This document shows positions 30,436 to 38,295 of a stretch of DNA of 64,000 nucleotides, in pieces (the first letter of the stretch is position 1; each line of letters starts with the position of its first letter). Both the position numbers and the translations under genes were made by a program. The notes under the pieces are model-generated. The model saw only the letters and a list, made by a program, of their open reading frames with translations, did no database searches and was not told the DNA's origin. Source of the DNA: Catenuloplanes niger (GTDB lineage Bacteria; Actinomycetota; Actinomycetes; Mycobacteriales; Micromonosporaceae); contig NZ_JAVDYC010000001.1 of NCBI RefSeq assembly GCF_031458255.1, forward strand, positions 744,001 to 808,000. The letters run 5' to 3'.

Positions 30436-32646
30436 TCAGCGCGGCGCCGGCGGCCGGGGTGACGGCGGCGCGGGCCGGTCCTCGACCGGCGCCAGGGGGA
30501 ACGTGGCGGTGTCCCCGTCCGCGACCGTCACCTCCGTACCCTCGTGGTCGAACGTCACGGCGTCGCCGCGCGCGGTGTAGGTGACCTCACCCGGCGTGAC
30601 GGTCACGGTCAGCCGCGCCCGCCGCCAGCGGACCCGGAAGCGCAGCCGGGACAGGCCCGGAGCCAGCCGGGGCGCGAAGGACAGCCGCCCGCCGCAGTCG
30701 CGCAGCCCGCCGAAGCCCATCACCAGCGCCATCCACGCGCCCGCGCACGCGGCGATGTGCAGGCCGTCGCCGCCGGACTCGCCGTCGCCGCGCAGATCGA
30801 GGAGCGCGGCCTCGGCCAGGTACGCGTGGGCCAGCGACAGGTACCCGGTCTCGGCCGCGAGCACGGCCTGGACCGGCGCGGAGAGCGAGGAGTCCCGTAC
30901 CGTGCGGGCCTCGTAGTAGTCGAAGTTCCGCCGCTTCTGCTCCGGCGTGAACACGTCACCGCGCATCAGCATCGCCAGCACCAGGTCCGCCTGCTTGACC
31001 ACCTGACGGCGGTAGAGGTTGAGGTACGGGTGGTGCAGCATCAGCGGGAACCGGTCGCCGGGGAAGTTCCACTCCTCCAGGCGGGTGAACCCGGCCGACT
31101 GGTCGTGCACGTCGTGCCGCTCGTCGTACGGGATCGCGATCCGGTCCGCGATCTCCAGCGAGTGCTCGTCGAGCGCGGCCGCGCGCAGGTTCTGCTGCGC
31201 CATCAGGTTCGTGTAGACGTTGTCGTCCATCAGCGCGCTGTACTCGTCCGGCCCGGTCACGCCCACGATGTGCGCGACGCCGTCCGCGTCCAGGTGCGAC
31301 ACGCTCACCCACAGCCGCGCGGTCTCGTCGATCAGCTCCCGGCCGGCCTCGCGCATGAACGTCTCGTCGCCGGTGGCCGCGTGGTAGCGCAGCACCGCAC
31401 CGGCGATGTCCGCGTTGACGTGCAGGCCCGCGGTGCCGGCCGGCCAGTAGCCGGAGCACTCCGGGCCGGAGATCGTCCGCCAGGCGAACGCGGCGCCGGA
31501 CAGACCCAGCTCACGGGCCCGGTCCCGGGCGTGGCCGAGCGTGTGGTGCCGCCAGCGGAGCGCGCGCTCGGCGTACTCCGGGTGGGTGTAGGTGAGCACC
31601 GGGAGCACGTAGATCTCGGTGTCCCAGAGCGTGTGGCCGTCGTACCCGTTGCCGGTCAGGCCCTTGGCCGGGACCGGGCCGGGCACGGACAGCGCGCCGG
31701 CCTGCAGCACGTGGAACAGCCCGAACCGGACCGCCTGCTGCACCTCCGGGTCACCGTCGATCTCCACGTCCGCGTCCGCCCAGAACGCCTCCAGGTGCCG
31801 GCACTGCTCGTCGGCGAGCACGTCGAACCCGGCCTCGGCGGCCGCGTCCCGCTCCTGCAGCGCGGCCGCGCGCACGTCCTCGTCGCCACCCCACCGGTAC
31901 GCCACTATCTTGTCGAAGCGCAGCTCACCGTGGCCCTCGGCGGTCCACCGCAGCAGGTCGGGCTCCGACGTGGCGGTTCCGTCCGCGCCGACGTGCGTGG
32001 CCGCGACCGCCACCGTGATCTTCGAGCGGCGGGTGTGGTGCACCAGCGCGTCCCGGTCGTGCGACACCGACTCGAACGGCCGCGGGATGATCTCGCTGGC
32101 CCGCGGATCGTCCCGCTGCTCCGGCGGCTCCTCGTTGACCCGCAGGTCCGACTCGGCCCGCAGCGGCGCGTCGGCGCGCGCCACGTACCGGATCGCCGCG
32201 ATCGACGGCCGGGTGAACGAGACCAGCCGCTCGGTGCGCAGGCTCAGGCGCACGCCGTTCGGCGAGACCCACTCGACCTCCCGGACCAGCGTGCCGCGCC
32301 GCAGGTCGAGCACCCGCTCGTGCCGGGTGACGGTGCCGGTCCGCACGTCGAAGCGCTCACCGCCGACGGTCAGCGTGATCGGTTTGGCGTTCGGCGCGTC
32401 CACGATCGTCTCGGTGCGCTTCGGGAACGCGTACCCCTCCTCGGGGTAGCTGAGGTCCCGCTCCTCGAACAGCGAGTTCAGGTAGGTGCCCGGCATGCCG
32501 CAGATCTCCGGCTCGTCCAGGTTGCCACGCAAGCCGATGTGGCCGTTGGCCAGCGCGAACACGGATTCCCGCTGGCGCAGCCGGTCGTCGTCCGGCACGC
32601 CGGTCTCGCGTACCGCCCACGGCTCCGCCGCCCCGATCTCAGACAT
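30436..32646 (-). CDS. GH65 family glycoside hydrolase/phosphorylase (maltose/trehalose phosphorylase type)
   Basis: A 736-residue cytoplasmic enzyme of usual GH65 length. The N-terminal beta-sandwich begins WAVRETGVPDDDRLRQRESV then FALANGHIGLRGNLDEP, with GMPGTYLNSLFEERDLSY. The catalytic (alpha/alpha)6 barrel includes GYDGHTLWDTEIYVLPVLTY and, at about residue 475, VTGPDEYSALMDDNVYTNLM, where the Glu of PDEY is the general acid. Most family members phosphorolyse maltose, trehalose or kojibiose to beta-glucose-1-phosphate. The beta-phosphoglucomutase gene that usually accompanies them is absent. ATG 32646 has GAGAGG at 6 nt and is preferred to GTG 32652. Confidence 0.9.
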   Translation of the reverse strand: MSEIGAAEPWAVRETGVPDDDRLRQRESVFALANGHIGLRGNLDEPEICGMPGTYLNSLFEERDLSYPEEGYAFPKRTETIVDAPNAKPITLTVGGERFDVRTGTVTRHERVLDLRRGTLVREVEWVSPNGVRLSLRTERLVSFTRPSIAAIRYVARADAPLRAESDLRVNEEPPEQRDDPRASEIIPRPFESVSHDRDALVHHTRRSKITVAVAATHVGADGTATSEPDLLRWTAEGHGELRFDKIVAYRWGGDEDVRAAALQERDAAAEAGFDVLADEQCRHLEAFWADADVEIDGDPEVQQAVRFGLFHVLQAGALSVPGPVPAKGLTGNGYDGHTLWDTEIYVLPVLTYTHPEYAERALRWRHHTLGHARDRARELGLSGAAFAWRTISGPECSGYWPAGTAGLHVNADIAGAVLRYHAATGDETFMREAGRELIDETARLWVSVSHLDADGVAHIVGVTGPDEYSALMDDNVYTNLMAQQNLRAAALDEHSLEIADRIAIPYDERHDVHDQSAGFTRLEEWNFPGDRFPLMLHHPYLNLYRRQVVKQADLVLAMLMRGDVFTPEQKRRNFDYYEARTVRDSSLSAPVQAVLAAETGYLSLAHAYLAEAALLDLRGDGESGGDGLHIAACAGAWMALVMGFGGLRDCGGRLSFAPRLAPGLSRLRFRVRWRRARLTVTVTPGEVTYTARGDAVTFDHEGTEVTVADGDTATFPLAPVEDRPAPPSPRPPAPR

Positions 32647-32728
32647 CCGCACCCTCTCGACGCTCCGGTATGCATTGTCCTTACCCAGCGCACCACGGTT
32701 GGCACGAGTGATCTCCGCGACCGGTCGT

Positions 32729-32734
32729 TACCCT
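32729..32734 (+). promoter_or_regulatory. Leaderless-type -10 box for the 32743 gene
   Basis: TACCCT followed by 8 nt and ATG 32743. No ribosome-binding site is visible before the start. Confidence 0.4.
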
Positions 32735-32742
32735 TGATCACC

Positions 32743-33849
32743 ATGAGCGCACCCGATGATCGCCCGGCTCCGCGCGTCCGGCGGTACGCGCCGGACGCAC
32801 CGGCCGCGCCGGTCGCGCCGCGGGAGCGGTCGCCGTCCCGCCGGAGGCCCTCGGCCGTGCCGGAGACGTCGGCCGTGCCGCAGCCGTCGGCCGTGCCGCA
32901 GACGCCGCCGGCCCGCCGGGTGCCGCCCGTCGTCGGCGCGCTGCGGCTGACCGCGTCGATCGCCGGGATCGTGGCCGGCGGCGTGGCCGCGTTCCGCCTC
33001 GGCCCGCTCGCGGACGCGTTCGAGCCGTTCGCGTCGATCCGGGACGCGCTGCGCGACGACGGATACCTGGTCGTCATGGTCAGCACAATCTGGGTGCTGG
33101 CCGGCGCGCTGCTGCAGACGCCGGTCGCGGTGCTGCGGCGGGCGCCGCTCGCGCCCGGCCTGCTCGGCCTGGCGGCGGTGCTCGGATATCACCTGCTCAT
33201 CGCGCTGCTGGCGGTCCCGGTCGCCACCTACTGGCCGGACTGGGATCCCGAGTACGCCGGCGACGACCCCGCCGCCTCGTACCCCGCGTTCCTCGCGCTC
33301 GTGCTCTTCGGGTTCTCGCTGCTCGCCGTGACGGGTGCGACGTTCGTGTCACCCGCGCCGGAGAAGGACCCGGACGCCGTTCACCGGGGCCGCCCGCGGT
33401 CGACGGGGGCCGAGGCGCCCGGGCTCGGCCCGCGACTCGGCATGGTCGCGGCGCTGAGCTGGCTGTGCGGCCTCCTCTTCGTACCCGCGATGGTCTTCTA
33501 CGTCGTCACCGGCGCGGGCGTGCCGTTCGTGCCGGCGGCGCAGACCTGGATCGTGGCCTGCGGCATCGTCCTGGCCACGCCGGTCGCCCTGATCGCGCTG
33601 GCCGTCGTGGCCGGCGGCCGGTTCCGCGGCTGGACGGCCGCCGCCTCGATGACGAGACACGGCTACGGCCCCGCCTTCCTGCTCACCACGGCCGCCGTGC
33701 TCCTGGGCGGCGCCACGGCCCTGAGCCAGCTCGGCCGCGTCCTCCCCAGGGGCATGGTCACCGGCCTCACGCTCGCCGCCGCACTGATCTTCGGCCTGAC
33801 CGTCTGGCGCCTCCTCGTGCGCCGGACCCGCCGCGCCGCCCGCCGGTAG
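32743..33849 (+). CDS. Multi-pass membrane protein of unknown function
   Basis: A 368-residue protein. The first 65 residues are basic and Pro/Arg-rich with three SAVP-type repeats, and are probably cytoplasmic. About seven membrane helices follow, for example LRLTASIAGIVAGGVAAFRL, VVMVSTIWVLAGALLQTPVA, FLALVLFGFSLLAVTGATFV, IVACGIVLATPVALIALAVV and a final helix before an RRTRRAARR tail. I do not recognise the family. It is expressed divergently from GH65 and is probably leaderless. No conserved catalytic motif is visible. Confidence 0.75.
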   Translation: MSAPDDRPAPRVRRYAPDAPAAPVAPRERSPSRRRPSAVPETSAVPQPSAVPQTPPARRVPPVVGALRLTASIAGIVAGGVAAFRLGPLADAFEPFASIRDALRDDGYLVVMVSTIWVLAGALLQTPVAVLRRAPLAPGLLGLAAVLGYHLLIALLAVPVATYWPDWDPEYAGDDPAASYPAFLALVLFGFSLLAVTGATFVSPAPEKDPDAVHRGRPRSTGAEAPGLGPRLGMVAALSWLCGLLFVPAMVFYVVTGAGVPFVPAAQTWIVACGIVLATPVALIALAVVAGGRFRGWTAAASMTRHGYGPAFLLTTAAVLLGGATALSQLGRVLPRGMVTGLTLAAALIFGLTVWRLLVRRTRRAARR

Positions 33850-33950
33850 TCACGCCGCCGGCGGGCGCACACCGCGCACCACGGCGAGCGGCGGTGCCGG
33901 GCGAGGCTGCTGAAGATCCACGCCGGTGGCCCCCGCCCGCGACGGCGTGG

Positions 33951-35693
33951 TCAGGAGGACACGCTGGATTCGTCGCCGTGCCACGAACGCCAGAGGTCGG
34001 CGTAGGGGCCGCCGGCGGCCAGCAGGGCGTCGTGCGGGCCGATCTCGATGATCCGGCCGGCGTGCATGACCGCGACCCGGTCCGCGTCGTGTGCGGTCTG
34101 CAGGCGGTGGGCGATCGCGATGACCGTGCGCTCGTGCAGGACGGCGGCGAGCGCGCGTTCGGCCGTGCGGGCCGCGGTCGGGTCGAGCAGCGCGGTGGCC
34201 TCGTCCAGGATGACGGTGTGCGGGTCGGCCAGCAGCACCCGGGCCAGCGCGAGCTGCTGGGCCTGGGCGCCGTCGAGCGGCGCCGCGCCGAGGTCACGGT
34301 CGAGGTCGTCGGCCCAGTCCGCGCCGACCGTACGCAGCGCGCGGTGCAGCTCCGCGTCCGGCGCGGCGCTCATCAGGTTGGCGCGCAGCGTGTCCCGGAA
34401 GACGTGGTGCTCCTGGGTGACCAGCACGACCTGGCGGCGCAGCAGGTCCGGTGGCAGGTCCGCGATCGGCACGCCACCGGCCAGCACGGAGCCGGCGGTG
34501 GGCCGGTCGACGCCGGCGAGGAGGCGGCCGAGCGTGGACTTCCCGGCGCCGGACAGGCCGACCACGGCGAGGCGCTCCCCCGGCCGTACCGTCAGGTCGA
34601 CGTCGTGCAGCACGTCGGGGCCGGTGCCGTAGGCGTAGCGGACGCCGATCACCTCGATCCGGTCGCCGTCCGGCGTCGCGGCGGTCACCGCGGGCGGCGC
34701 CGGGATGGTGGCCACGCCCTCGATCCGGGCGAACGCGGCGCCGCTGCTCTGCACCTGCTCCACGTAGATCAGGACGGTGTCCAGCGGATTGACCAGCTGT
34801 CGCAGGTAGAGCACGGCGGCGGCGACCGTGCCGAGCGTGACCTGGCCGGCCCCGTAGAGCACGCCGCCGAGCAGCAGGACCAGCACCGCGGGTACGGCGT
34901 AGATGCTCTCCGCGGCCGGGAAGAACACGCTGCGCAACGCCAGTGACCGCAGCCGGGTGCGGCGGGTCTCCGCGATCGCGGCCTGTCCCGCGTCGAGCCG
35001 GCGCCGGTGCAGGCCGAGTGCCTCGACGGTGCGCGCGCCGGCCGTGGTCGCGGACAGCTCCTCGGCCAGCCGCGAGTTGGCCCGGCCCTCGGCGAGGTAG
35101 ACGTCGCGGGCGCGGCGCAGGTAGTAGCGGGTGACGAACCAGATGCCGGACAGGCCGAGGACGCCGCTGACGCCGAGCACCGGGTCGAGGACGACCACGG
35201 CGGCGACCAGGAAGATCATCTGCACCAGGCTCAGGAAGACGCCGGGCAGCACGTCGCGCAGCGTGGTGGCGACCACGTCGACGTCGGTGGTGCCGCGGGC
35301 GACCAGGTCGCCGGTGGGCACGCGTTCGGCGACGGACGCGGGCAGCGCGAGCACCCGGCGCAGGAACGTCTCCCGGATCCGGGCCGCCGTGCGCTCGCCG
35401 AAGCGGTAGGCGGCGCCCAGCGCGTACCGGTTGAGCAGGGTCTGTGCGACGGCGCAGCCGACGACCGCGAGCGCGAGCCGGTCGACGTCACGGACGCCGC
35501 CGCCGGCCGCGACCGTGTCGATCACCCGGCCGAGCAGGTAGGGCGCGCCCAGTCCGGCGAGCGCGGCCAGCGAACTCAGCGCCAGCATCACCGCGACGGT
35601 ACGGCGGTCCGCGCCGACCAGGCGGGCGGCGGCCCGGGCCACCTGCCGCTGATCCGCGATCATGCGATCCTCCCGGGCGCCGGGGACGGTCAT
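33951..35693 (-). CDS. ABC exporter half with intact Walker motifs but degenerate signature
   Basis: A 580-residue TMD-NBD half-transporter. Walker A VVGLSGAGKSTLGRLLAG and Walker B HTVILDEATALLDP are complete, with IAIAHRL as the switch. The ABC signature, normally LSGGQ, reads LDGAQAQQLALARVL. Its start overlaps the stop of the partner gene (35690-37339) by 4 nt, so they form a heterodimer. The pattern predicts that its Walker A/B complete the single active ATP site with the partner's intact signature. The substrate is unknown; family relatives export lipids, drugs or siderophores. Confidence 0.88.
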   Translation of the reverse strand: MTVPGAREDRMIADQRQVARAAARLVGADRRTVAVMLALSSLAALAGLGAPYLLGRVIDTVAAGGGVRDVDRLALAVVGCAVAQTLLNRYALGAAYRFGERTAARIRETFLRRVLALPASVAERVPTGDLVARGTTDVDVVATTLRDVLPGVFLSLVQMIFLVAAVVVLDPVLGVSGVLGLSGIWFVTRYYLRRARDVYLAEGRANSRLAEELSATTAGARTVEALGLHRRRLDAGQAAIAETRRTRLRSLALRSVFFPAAESIYAVPAVLVLLLGGVLYGAGQVTLGTVAAAVLYLRQLVNPLDTVLIYVEQVQSSGAAFARIEGVATIPAPPAVTAATPDGDRIEVIGVRYAYGTGPDVLHDVDLTVRPGERLAVVGLSGAGKSTLGRLLAGVDRPTAGSVLAGGVPIADLPPDLLRRQVVLVTQEHHVFRDTLRANLMSAAPDAELHRALRTVGADWADDLDRDLGAAPLDGAQAQQLALARVLLADPHTVILDEATALLDPTAARTAERALAAVLHERTVIAIAHRLQTAHDADRVAVMHAGRIIEIGPHDALLAAGGPYADLWRSWHGDESSVSS

Positions 35694-37339
35694 GAGTCCT
35701 CCCCGAAGGCCCGGGTGACGAGGGCGCGGTAGCCGGCCGACTCGGCCAGCAGCTCGCGATGCGTGCCGGTCGCCGCCACCCGGCCGTCGACCAGGTAGAA
35801 CACCGTGTCGGCGCGGTCCAGCAGGACCGGTGAGGTGGTCGCGACGACCGTGCCGCGACCGGCGCGGGCCGTGCTCAGCCGCTCCGCGATCGCGGCCTCG
35901 GTGTGCGCGTCCACCGCGGAGGTCGGCTCGACGGCCAGCAGCATCTCCGGGTCGGCGTGCACCGCACGGGCCAGCCGGACCCGCTGGCGCTGCCCGCCGG
36001 AGAGATTCCGGCCACCCCAGTCGACCGGCCGGCTCAGGTCGTCGCCGACGTCGTGCGCGACCGCGGTGTCCAGCGCGGCCCGCACGTCACCGTCGTGCCG
36101 CCCGGCGACCACCTCGCCCAGCGACCCGGCGAAGAGCGCGGCGTCGTTGTCCGCGACCAGGATCCGCCGCCGGACCTCGTCGCGGTCCACCGTGGACAGC
36201 GGCGTGCCGTTCCAGGTGGCCGCGGACGGCGCGTACCGGCCGAGCCGGTCGATGATCTCGCGCGCGTCCGCGGGCCGGGACCCGGCGAGCGCGGTCAGCC
36301 GACCGGGGGCGGCGGTCACCCCGGACTCCGGGTCGTGCAGCGCGGCCGGGCGGTCCGGGCCGGGCACCCCGGCCGGGTCCTCCACCGGTACACCGAGGAA
36401 CGTCACCACGCGGCGGGCCGCGACCACGCCGTGCGCCAGGTCCCGGCCGCAGAGGATCAGCACGTCGACCGGGATGACCAGCATCGCCGTGTAGCCGTAG
36501 ACCGCGACCAACTGGCCCGGCGTCAGGTCACCGGCGACGGCGAGCCGGGCGGCCAGCCAGATGACCACCGCGAGGAAGACGATCGGCAGGCCACCGCCGA
36601 GCGCGCCGATCCAGCTGGACGGCCGGCCCACCCGGTAGCCCTGCTCGCGGAGCAGCGCGGACTCCCGCTCGTACCGTCGCTGGTGGCTGTCCTTGCCGCC
36701 GAGCCCGTTGAGGATCCGCAGGCCGCCGACGATGTCGGTGAGCCGGGTGTTCAGCGCGCCCTGCCGTTCGCGGTAGCGGCCGCCGGCGTCGCGGGTGCGG
36801 GCCAGCAGCGGCACGATCAGCAGTGCCAGCACCGGCACGCCGACCAGCACCACCGCGGCGAGCAGCGGCGAGATGTCCCGGAGCAGCAGCGCGACCGCGA
36901 GACAGGCCACACCGGAGGCGACGCCGACACCGGCGACGTTCAGCGCGCGGCCGATCGTCCACACGTCGGAGATGCCGATCGTGACCACCTCGCCCGCGGT
37001 GATCCGGCGGGGCAGCGCGGCACCGAGCCGGGTCGCGTGCCGCAGCACCAGGTCCGCGGTCTCCAGCGCCGCGGCCAGCCGCATCTTGGTCATGGTGCGG
37101 TGCCGCATGATGCCGAGCCCGGCGCTGAGCACGCCGACGGCCAGCAGGATCACGGCCCAGGCGGCCAGCGCGGACGGCCGGCGTGGTGCGAGGCCACGGT
37201 CGATCGCCTGCGCGATCAGCCACGGCGTGGCGGCCAGGCTCAGGAACCACGCCGACCCGAAGAACGCGCCGAGCGCGACGCGCCGTTTCAGACGCCGGGT
37301 CAGCCACCACAGGTATCGCCACGGTCCGCGCGTGTCCAT
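35690..37339 (-). CDS. ABC exporter half with lost Walker A and intact signature
   Basis: A 549-residue TMD-NBD protein. The TMD has six helices, starting WRYLWWLTRRLKRRVALGAF. In the NBD the P-loop is gone: the expected GxxGxGK[ST] reads LTALAGSRPADAREIIDRL. Walker B is also altered (EMLLAVEPTSAVDAHTEA, with Val for the Asp before the catalytic Glu), and the H-switch reads VATTSPV instead of IAHR. The signature NLSGGQRQRVRLARAVHAD is perfect. It is translated with the downstream half (4-nt overlap) and forms the catalytically silent partner of an asymmetric heterodimer. Confidence 0.87.
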   Translation of the reverse strand: MDTRGPWRYLWWLTRRLKRRVALGAFFGSAWFLSLAATPWLIAQAIDRGLAPRRPSALAAWAVILLAVGVLSAGLGIMRHRTMTKMRLAAALETADLVLRHATRLGAALPRRITAGEVVTIGISDVWTIGRALNVAGVGVASGVACLAVALLLRDISPLLAAVVLVGVPVLALLIVPLLARTRDAGGRYRERQGALNTRLTDIVGGLRILNGLGGKDSHQRRYERESALLREQGYRVGRPSSWIGALGGGLPIVFLAVVIWLAARLAVAGDLTPGQLVAVYGYTAMLVIPVDVLILCGRDLAHGVVAARRVVTFLGVPVEDPAGVPGPDRPAALHDPESGVTAAPGRLTALAGSRPADAREIIDRLGRYAPSAATWNGTPLSTVDRDEVRRRILVADNDAALFAGSLGEVVAGRHDGDVRAALDTAVAHDVGDDLSRPVDWGGRNLSGGQRQRVRLARAVHADPEMLLAVEPTSAVDAHTEAAIAERLSTARAGRGTVVATTSPVLLDRADTVFYLVDGRVAATGTHRELLAESAGYRALVTRAFGEDS

Positions 37340-37380
37340 TCACGCATCTTTCCGTACCCGTTCCGCCCCGGTCTTCCGGT

Positions 37381-38295
37381 TTATCCGGCCGCGCGCTCGC
37401 CGGCCGGGCCCGCGGCCTCGCCCCGCTCGCCGGGCGGGCCCGTGACCTGCCGGTGTTCCTCGGCCGGGGGCGCGAGGTGTGCGCGGGCCAGCGTGGCGAA
37501 CTCGGCCGGGCGTTCCAGCTGGGGCATGTGGCCGGTGCGCGGGAACAGGTGCCAGCGGGCGTGCGGCAGGGCCGCGCGGGCGGCCGCCAGGTGCGCGGCC
37601 GGCAGGATCAGGTCCCGTTCACCCCAGACGATCAAGGTCGGTCTCGGGGTACGGGACACCCGCGCCAGCAGCTCCGACCGCCACGGCCCGGCGATACCCC
37701 GGAAGCCGCCCAGTTCCCGTGCGATCTCCAGGTAGACCGCGGCGAAGTCGGGCTGCCGGGCGAGCCGGATCGCGGTGGCGACGCGTTCCTCGGTGACCAG
37801 CGACCGGTCCGCGAAGATCGACGCCTCCGCGCGCCGGGCGATCCGCGGGCGGACCCGGCCGAGCAGCGGCCGGCCCAGACCGGGCACCGCCAGCAGCCGC
37901 ATCGCGAACGTGACCTCCCGGCCGAAGCCGGCGCTGTTGACCAGCGTCAGCGTGCGTACCCGGGCGGGGTCCCCGGTCAGCATCCGCATCGACACGGCCC
38001 CGCCCAGCGAGTTGCCGATCAGGTGGACCGGCCGGGTCTCGCCGAGCGCGTCCAGCGTCGCCCAGACGCCGCCGGCCAGCGATGCCAGCGTGACCGGCTC
38101 GCGCAGTCGCCGGGACAGCCCGAAGCCGGGCAGGTCCACGCTGATCACCCGGTACGCGTCGTCGAGCAGCGGATGCTGCGGCGACCAGTCCTCCAGGCTG
38201 CGGCCGATGCCGTGCAGCAGCACGACCGGCGGCGCGTCCGGCGCACCGGTCGCGTGGTAGCGGATCCGGCTGCCGCGCACGTCGATCCAGCTCAT
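37381..38295 (-). CDS. Alpha/beta-hydrolase, end of the mymA-like operon
   Basis: A 304-residue hydrolase. VVLLHGIGRSLEDWSPQ gives the oxyanion loop (H-G), LIGNSLGGAVSMRM holds the nucleophile Ser in G-N-S-L-G, VWGERDLILP the acid Asp and FPRTGHMPQLERP the catalytic His. The last 20 residues are Gly/Glu/Pro-rich and look dispensable. The ATG overlaps the stop of the FMO-SDR gene by 4 nt. An esterase or lipase step after oxidation is suggested by comparison with LipR in the mycobacterial mymA operon. ATG 38295 is the first in-frame start with family similarity. Confidence 0.85.
   Translation of the reverse strand: MSWIDVRGSRIRYHATGAPDAPPVVLLHGIGRSLEDWSPQHPLLDDAYRVISVDLPGFGLSRRLREPVTLASLAGGVWATLDALGETRPVHLIGNSLGGAVSMRMLTGDPARVRTLTLVNSAGFGREVTFAMRLLAVPGLGRPLLGRVRPRIARRAEASIFADRSLVTEERVATAIRLARQPDFAAVYLEIARELGGFRGIAGPWRSELLARVSRTPRPTLIVWGERDLILPAAHLAAARAALPHARWHLFPRTGHMPQLERPAEFATLARAHLAPPAEEHRQVTGPPGERGEAAGPAGERAAG

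Noticed and set aside
30544-32742. Plus-strand extension of the membrane protein ORF across GH65
   Set aside because: The frame is open upstream of ATG 32743 only because it is antisense to GH65; similarity to a membrane protein begins at 32743.
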